NCBI RefSeq assembly: GCF_042695135.1 | Contig: NZ_CP170547.1 | Location: 3,472,001 to 3,536,000, forward strand | Source: Epilithonimonas sp042695135 | Lineage (GTDB): Bacteria; Bacteroidota; Bacteroidia; Flavobacteriales; Weeksellaceae | Direction: 5' to 3' | Length of the DNA: 64,000 nucleotides | Shown here: positions 59,440 through 64,000 of the stretch, one piece after another | Numbering within the stretch: the first letter of the stretch is position 1 | Layout: the number at the start of each line of letters is the position of its first letter | The notes under the pieces: generated by a model | Told to the model about the DNA's origin: nothing | What the model saw: only the letters and a program-made list of their open reading frames with translations | Database searches by the model: none | Translations under genes and position numbers: made by a program

Positions 59440-61578
59440 ATGAACAATAAAGTCCTTTTTTCTGTTGTTTTGATGACAACAGTTTTCTCACAAAACATTA
59501 ATGCACAAGAAATTACACTCGATAAAATCTACTCCGGCTACTATCGCGGAAAAGGAATCGCAGGAATTGCATCCTTAAATGACGGCGAAAACTATGCTAC
59601 CATCGAGAAAGACGGTATTGCAAAGTACAATTACAAAACGTCTCAAAAGTCAGGAAACATCGTGGATGGAAGTTTTGAAGCGTATATTTTTTCTTCCGAT
59701 GAATCCAAAATCTTGTTGCAAAAAGAAAGTCAGGATATTTACAGACATTCATTTTTGGGGAAATTTGATGTCAAGGATTTAAAATCGAATAAAGTGACGC
59801 CGCTTAATAACGGAAACTGGATTCAGGAACCAAAATTTTCTCCGGACGGAAGCAAAGTCGCTTTCATAGTTGACAATAATTTGTTTTATCAGGATTTGAC
59901 TTCAGAGAAAATCATTCAAATCACAACGGACGGAAAGAAAAACTCAATTATCAATGGACTTGGCGACTGGGTTTATGAAGAAGAATTTTCTCACGCAGAT
60001 TATTACCAATGGAACAAAGCAGACGACGCAATCGTTTTCGTAAAATTCGATGAGTCAAAAGTTCCGGAAATCTACATTCCAATCTACGGAAAGTCTCTGT
60101 ATCCAACCGAAATGCGATATAAATATCCAAAAGCTGGCGAAACCAATTCGACTGTTTCTGCTAATCTTTATCAATTAAATTCAGGGAAGACAACAGCTTT
60201 AGACATCGCAGGTTTTGAGAATCATTATATTCCGCAAATCTGGCAAACAAATGAGGCTAACGAAATTGTCATCGCAACCAGCAACAGACATCACAGCAAA
60301 GTCGATTTGATTAAAGTGGATACAAAATCCGGAAATCTTACCAAATTATTTTCAGAAACAGACAACGCCTGGATAGAAACCGACAATCTGACTTTGGAAT
60401 TTTTGGACGACAATTCTTTCCTTTGGGCATCGGAACGTGATGGTTACAGACAACTGTATTGGTACGACAAATCCGGAAAATTGAAAAAACAAGTTGCGAA
60501 AGGAAACTGGGAAATCACAGATTATTACGGTTACAACCCAAAAACCAAAGAAGCTTACATCCAAACAACCGAAAAAGGAAGCCTAAACAAAGTTGTTTCC
60601 AAATTGAATATCAATTCTGGAAAAACAACGTTAATTTCTTATCCTGAAGGAAACAACTCTGCAAGTTTTAGCAAGACTTTTAATTATTTCATCAACACCA
60701 ATTCAACAGCGTCTTCTCCAAACAAATATGTATTGAAAGATGCTTCCGGTAAAGAAATTAAAGAATTACAAAACAATAATGAGGCGCTTGCGAAACTTCA
60801 GAAAGACAGTTTTGTAACGAAGGAATTCATTACTATTCCAAATTCTGTTGGCGACCAATTGAACGCCTGGATTATCAAGCCAAAAAACTTTGACCCGAAC
60901 AAAAAATATCCATTATTTATGTTCCAATATTCCGGTCCGGGTTCTCAGCAGGTTTCAAATTCCTGGGACGGAGGAAACGCAATCTGGTTCGAAATGCTGG
61001 CTCAAAAAGGTTACGTGGTAGCTTGTGTGGACGGACGCGGAACTGGTTACAAAGGTTCGAAATTCAAAAAAGTGATTTACAAACAACTTGGAAAATACGA
61101 AATCGAAGACCAAATCACTGCAGCACAGTGGCTCGGAAATCAATCTTATATTGACAAATCAAGAATCGGAATCTTTGGATGGAGTTTTGGTGGATATATG
61201 AGTTCCCTTGCAATGACGAAAGGTGCAGACGTATTCAAATTGGGAATTGCTGTTGCGCCGGTGACAAACTGGAGATATTATGACAGCATTTACACAGAAA
61301 AATTCCTACAGACTCCGCAAGAAAATCCGGAAGGTTACGACCAAAATTCGCCAACGACTTTTGCAAAACTATTGAAAGGGAAATTCCTTTTAATCCACGG
61401 AACAGCTGATGATAACGTACATTTTCAGAATTCGATGGAATTTTCTGAGGCTTTGATTCAGAACAAAAAGCAATTTGAATTTATGGCTTATCCGGATAAG
61501 AATCACGGCATTTTTGGTGGAAATACAAGACCTCAGCTTTATGAGAAAATGACGAATTTTATTTTGGAGAATCTTTAG
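59440..61578 (+). CDS. S9 family peptidase, dipeptidyl peptidase IV type
   Basis: 712 aa with signal peptide (MNNKVLFSVVLMTTVFSQNINA). Beta-propeller (residues about 35-470) holding the DPP-IV glutamate motif GDWVYEEEFSH, then an alpha/beta-hydrolase domain. Catalytic triad: S582 (GWSFGGYMS), D657/D658 (HGTADDNVHF) and H689 (DKNHGIFGG). Removes Xaa-Pro dipeptides from peptides in the periplasm. The start MNNKVLF at 59440 follows a short upstream frame that would spoil the signal peptide. The POT transporter downstream could import its products; a toxin-antitoxin pair separates them. Confidence 0.92.
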   Translation: MNNKVLFSVVLMTTVFSQNINAQEITLDKIYSGYYRGKGIAGIASLNDGENYATIEKDGIAKYNYKTSQKSGNIVDGSFEAYIFSSDESKILLQKESQDIYRHSFLGKFDVKDLKSNKVTPLNNGNWIQEPKFSPDGSKVAFIVDNNLFYQDLTSEKIIQITTDGKKNSIINGLGDWVYEEEFSHADYYQWNKADDAIVFVKFDESKVPEIYIPIYGKSLYPTEMRYKYPKAGETNSTVSANLYQLNSGKTTALDIAGFENHYIPQIWQTNEANEIVIATSNRHHSKVDLIKVDTKSGNLTKLFSETDNAWIETDNLTLEFLDDNSFLWASERDGYRQLYWYDKSGKLKKQVAKGNWEITDYYGYNPKTKEAYIQTTEKGSLNKVVSKLNINSGKTTLISYPEGNNSASFSKTFNYFINTNSTASSPNKYVLKDASGKEIKELQNNNEALAKLQKDSFVTKEFITIPNSVGDQLNAWIIKPKNFDPNKKYPLFMFQYSGPGSQQVSNSWDGGNAIWFEMLAQKGYVVACVDGRGTGYKGSKFKKVIYKQLGKYEIEDQITAAQWLGNQSYIDKSRIGIFGWSFGGYMSSLAMTKGADVFKLGIAVAPVTNWRYYDSIYTEKFLQTPQENPEGYDQNSPTTFAKLLKGKFLLIHGTADDNVHFQNSMEFSEALIQNKKQFEFMAYPDKNHGIFGGNTRPQLYEKMTNFILENL

Positions 61579-61599
61579 TTCAAATTAATAAAATATATA

Positions 61600-61628
61600 A
61601 AACCCATTCAAATTGAATGGGTTTTTAT
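61600..61628. terminator. terminator between DPP-IV and toxin genes
   Basis: Perfect 10-bp stem AAACCCATTC (61600-61609) and GAATGGGTTT (61615-61624), then TTATTTT; usable from both sides. Confidence 0.85.
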
Positions 61629-61630
61629 TT

Positions 61631-61927
61631 TCACTCAGACCAATTTTCAGGATTTCTGGAGGTGTGAAAAACAGAATATATTATTACTCTACTCTCGAAT
61701 TCGTCATAAATATAATGAATAGAATAAGGGAACTTTTTCAAGTAAGCGATTCTAGTATCGTCGTATTTTTTTTCACAGGCATTTGGGTTTTTCGAAATAT
61801 AATTGACTTTTTCTTTAAACTCTTTTAAAAACATTAAAGACAATTTCCTGTCAATTTTATTATACCAAGTAATTATTTCAAGCAAATCAAAATCGACAGA
61901 TTTCAGGACGATTTTTTTAGCTTTCAT
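61631..61927 (-). CDS. RelE/ParE family toxin
   Basis: 98 aa, the fold and length of ParE/RelE toxins: LLEIITWYNKIDRKLSLMFLKEFKEKVNYISKNP-type helices, then beta strands with RIAYLKKFPYSIHYIYDE and VIIYSVFHTSRNPENW. The FPYSIHY..D segment is typical of ParE-like toxins, which usually target gyrase; RelE-type mRNA cleavage cannot be excluded. It overlaps the antitoxin gene by 11 bases and is second in the operon. Confidence 0.85.
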   Translation of the reverse strand: MKAKKIVLKSVDFDLLEIITWYNKIDRKLSLMFLKEFKEKVNYISKNPNACEKKYDDTRIAYLKKFPYSIHYIYDEFESRVIIYSVFHTSRNPENWSE

Positions 61928-62153
61928 TCAAATGTTCTTTTTCAAAATCATTCATAAAACTATCAAAATCTACCAATGATTCGGGATGGATTTTCGCAAA
62001 CTCTATTCTCTTTCTAACTTCTTTTTTTTGCCATTCAGGAATCTCGGGATTGGCTACTTCTCGTAATAAATTCAAATATTCATTAACAACACCATATAAA
62101 GATGATGGCAAAGATTTTAAATTATTCTGCAAGTCTTTTATTGTAATTTCCAT
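61917..62153 (-). CDS. antitoxin of the ParE-type pair
   Basis: 78 aa with start MEITIKDLQ at 62153; a longer frame from 62177 begins inside the promoter box, so it was not used. Short helical, acidic/basic mix; KKEVRKRIEFAKIHPESLVDFDSFMNDF near the C-terminus resembles addiction-module proteins that wrap the toxin. The N-terminus may bind DNA, but no ribbon-helix-helix is clear. Order antitoxin then toxin with overlap is the usual arrangement. Confidence 0.72.
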   Translation of the reverse strand: MEITIKDLQNNLKSLPSSLYGVVNEYLNLLREVANPEIPEWQKKEVRKRIEFAKIHPESLVDFDSFMNDFEKEHLNES

Positions 62154-62174
62154 TTCCTGAATATTTAAGTCTAT

Positions 62175-62182
62175 CAAAGTTA
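62175..62182 (-). promoter_or_regulatory. toxin-antitoxin promoter box
   Basis: TAACTTTG on the minus strand (62182 to 62175) fits TAnnTTTG; it leaves a leader of only about 10-18 bases before the antitoxin ATG. Confidence 0.55.
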
Positions 62183-62243
62183 ATTAAAATTTTTGAAGTT
62201 ATTTTTAAAATCCTATTTTTACGATTCAAGAAAATAAAAAGTT

Positions 62244-63917
62244 ATGAAAAAACATCCCAAAGGTCTGCCCTTCCTCTTTTTCACAGAAATGTGGGAACGT
62301 TTTGGTTATTATTTGATTTTGGGAATTTTTGTCCTTTATGTCATAGAACCGAATGGTGACAAAGGCGGATTGGGATTGCCAGATAAAATGGCGGATGATG
62401 TTTTCGGGACTTATATTGCACTGACATACCTCACACCATTTCTTGGTGGTTTTCTTGCAGAACGTGTTTTTGGTTATATTAAGTCCATTTATCTCGGCGG
62501 AATATTAATGGCCGCTGGATATATTGGATTGGGACTTTTCAAAGAACTGCCATTATTCTACGGTTCATTGGGATTAATTATCATCGGAAATGGCTTTTTC
62601 AAACCGACGATTTCTACGATTCTTGGAAATCTCTACTCTGAGGAACCTTACAAAAAGAACAAAGATACAGGCTACAATATTTTCTATATGGGAATCAATA
62701 TTGGGGCATTTATCTGCAATATTATTGCGGCCTATATGAGAAACCGTTTTGGCTGGGGAGAGGCATTCATTGCAGCTGGCGTTGGGATGCTAATTGGGTT
62801 GGTGATTTTTAGTTTTGGACTCAAACACATTCGTCACGCCTGCGAAATGAAAGCGGCGAAAGAAGGTGACAGCAAGATTTCCGACGTTTTATTAAAAGTA
62901 TTTCTACCAGCACTAGTTGTTGGTGCAATTGGTTGGGTAATTCCAGGAAATATCTTTGGAAGTGATAGCACAGATGCATTTATTTTCGCTTGTGTTCCAG
63001 TGATTTATTTTTACGTTTCGCTTTATTTCAAAGCGCATCAGGACGAGAAAAGATCTATTGGGGCATTGGTGATGATATTTTTGGTTTGTATGTTTTTCTG
63101 GGCGATTTTCAAACAGAACGGAACGGCGCTCACTCGCTGGGCAAACTATTATACGGACCGAAGTATTCCTGAAAAATTAGTTGAACCGATGCGTGGCATT
63201 TATATGCTCGATGGAAAAGACGGAACGACCGGAAAATCCTTTGAAGACAAAGAAGTTGCGGTTTATGATGACCAATTCCGTTCTCAGAAAAATGAAGCTG
63301 GCGAGACTATTAAAGTTTCCGGAAAAGATGTTTATTTTAAAAACATCAATCCAGAAGAACGCACTCAGTTAGCTACGAATCCAAAGCAGGAAGTTTACTT
63401 ATTTAATACTGAATTATTTCAATCTGTGAATCCTTTTTGGGTAATTGTACTGACACCAGTGATTGTCGGATTCTGGGCATTATTCCGAAAGCGCGGAAAA
63501 GAACCGACGACGCCTACAAAAATTATGATTGGACTTTTTATCACGGCTTTATCCTGTCTTGTAATGGTAGGCGCTGTGTTTGCCGGAAATAACGGCGCTG
63601 TGAAGGTTTCGCCACTTTGGTTGGTTGCCAGTTATGGCGTTGTGACGATTGGGGAACTTTGCCTTTCACCAATGGGATTATCAGTGGTTTCAAAGTTATC
63701 TCCAGCAAGATTGACAGCCCTGATGATGGGTGGATTTTTTCTGGCAAATTCTGTTGGAAACAAGCTTTCGGGGATTCTTGCCAGCACATGGTATAGTTAT
63801 GAAAATAAAGAATATTACTTTCTTGTGAATTTTGCTCTTCTGATTTTTGCTTTTGTTCTCGGACTTTTTATGCTGAAGTTTTTGAATAAAGTGATGAAGG
63901 AAAAAGGTGTAGATTAG
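62244..63917 (+). CDS. POT/PTR2 family proton-coupled peptide transporter
   Basis: 557 aa, about 12-14 membrane segments. The POT hallmark ExxERFxYY appears as FFTEMWERFGYY (residues 12-23), followed by YLTPFLGGFLAERVFGY and FYMGINIGAFICNI (PTR signature region). A long soluble loop (about residues 310-390) is inserted between central helices, as in some Bacteroidota members. Imports di- and tripeptides; a functional link with the upstream DPP-IV is plausible. Confidence 0.92.
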   Translation: MKKHPKGLPFLFFTEMWERFGYYLILGIFVLYVIEPNGDKGGLGLPDKMADDVFGTYIALTYLTPFLGGFLAERVFGYIKSIYLGGILMAAGYIGLGLFKELPLFYGSLGLIIIGNGFFKPTISTILGNLYSEEPYKKNKDTGYNIFYMGINIGAFICNIIAAYMRNRFGWGEAFIAAGVGMLIGLVIFSFGLKHIRHACEMKAAKEGDSKISDVLLKVFLPALVVGAIGWVIPGNIFGSDSTDAFIFACVPVIYFYVSLYFKAHQDEKRSIGALVMIFLVCMFFWAIFKQNGTALTRWANYYTDRSIPEKLVEPMRGIYMLDGKDGTTGKSFEDKEVAVYDDQFRSQKNEAGETIKVSGKDVYFKNINPEERTQLATNPKQEVYLFNTELFQSVNPFWVIVLTPVIVGFWALFRKRGKEPTTPTKIMIGLFITALSCLVMVGAVFAGNNGAVKVSPLWLVASYGVVTIGELCLSPMGLSVVSKLSPARLTALMMGGFFLANSVGNKLSGILASTWYSYENKEYYFLVNFALLIFAFVLGLFMLKFLNKVMKEKGVD

Positions 63918-63937
63918 TATTTGAACATCGAATTAGT

Positions 63938-64000
63938 GCAGCCCGGCCTGAGTGGAGCTCTTTTTCTTTTTTTTCGAAAAAGAAAAAAGCGGGAACGGAG
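63938..64000 (-). repeat. dispersed hairpin repeat, copy F, cut by the window end
   Basis: On the minus strand: CTCCGTTCCCGCTTTTTTC, a CGAAAAAAAAG turn, AGCTCCACTCAGGCCGGGC, TGC. The B/C sub-type without palindrome within view. Confidence 0.65.

Overview
The window looks like a chromosome segment of a flavobacterium of the Chryseobacterium/Elizabethkingia kind (Bacteroidota, Weeksellaceae). The reasons are low GC, AT-rich intergenic DNA, promoters of the TAnnTTTG type, few Shine-Dalgarno sequences, type IX secretion cargo with KVIKK-ending sorting domains, a bacillithiol gene (bshA), a bS16 with a long acidic tail, and the gene set rng - 29-aa ribosomal protein - HU - mutY. No phage, transposase, rRNA, tRNA or CRISPR array was seen. 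Most of the window is core genome; the odd material is in intergenic repeats and a few small loci.

Layout. 1-4.6 kb: end of a transglutaminase-like protein, RNase G, a bS22/mS38-like ribosomal peptide, HU, mutY. 4.6-7.7 kb: cobalamin riboswitch, BtuB-type receptor and a surface lipoprotein. 7.8-13.9 kb: NDH-2, trmD, a GreA-like protein, nitroreductase, photolyase, rpsP and rimM. 14-19 kb: an HTH protein, a CDP-alcohol phosphatidyltransferase, asnS and rpoN. 19-23.8 kb: sdhC-sdhA, then a lipoprotein and an outer-membrane protein, then sdhB. 23.8-26.1 kb: two inverted copies of a structured repeat flanking a PspC-like gene and a DUF2851 gene. 26-33.4 kb: bshA, a GH3 hexosaminidase, a lipoprotein, 1-Cys peroxiredoxin, a PorV-like protein and an EamA transporter. 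33.7-42 kb: acyl-CoA carboxylase beta and three T9SS cargo proteins. 42-47.9 kb: paired TPR membrane sensors (one with an AraC domain), arginine decarboxylase, and a thiamine kinase / mini-GldL / PduO operon. 48-54.6 kb: ABC transporter, WYL regulator, Ntn-hydrolase, DinB, LptB, RNA methyltransferase. 54.7-57 kb: a putative regulatory locus with two small coiled-coil lipoproteins. 57-64 kb: folate cyclo-ligase, TrhO, DPP-IV, a ParE-type toxin-antitoxin pair and a POT peptide transporter.

How genes connect. Vitamin B12 appears twice: riboswitch-controlled uptake (btuB plus a BtuG-like lipoprotein) and adenosylation (PduO). T9SS is represented by a PorV-like protein and three cargo proteins. 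The best candidate for an undescribed system is 54.7-57.2 kb. There a TTG-started membrane protein with a cytoplasmic HTH-like domain, translationally coupled to a lipoprotein, lies between two paralogous Lpp-sized lipoprotein genes. Both paralogs carry the same TTTGTAAA/TTTACAAA operator at identical distance from the same TAATTTTG promoter box.

A second unexplained element is a dispersed hairpin repeat, at least six copies in 64 kb, with a core of CAATCTTTTTTGC ... GCAAAAAAGGATTTCCACT. Two copies also carry a 39-bp palindrome and form a large inverted repeat around two genes. All family assignments are from reading translations by eye; no database search was run.
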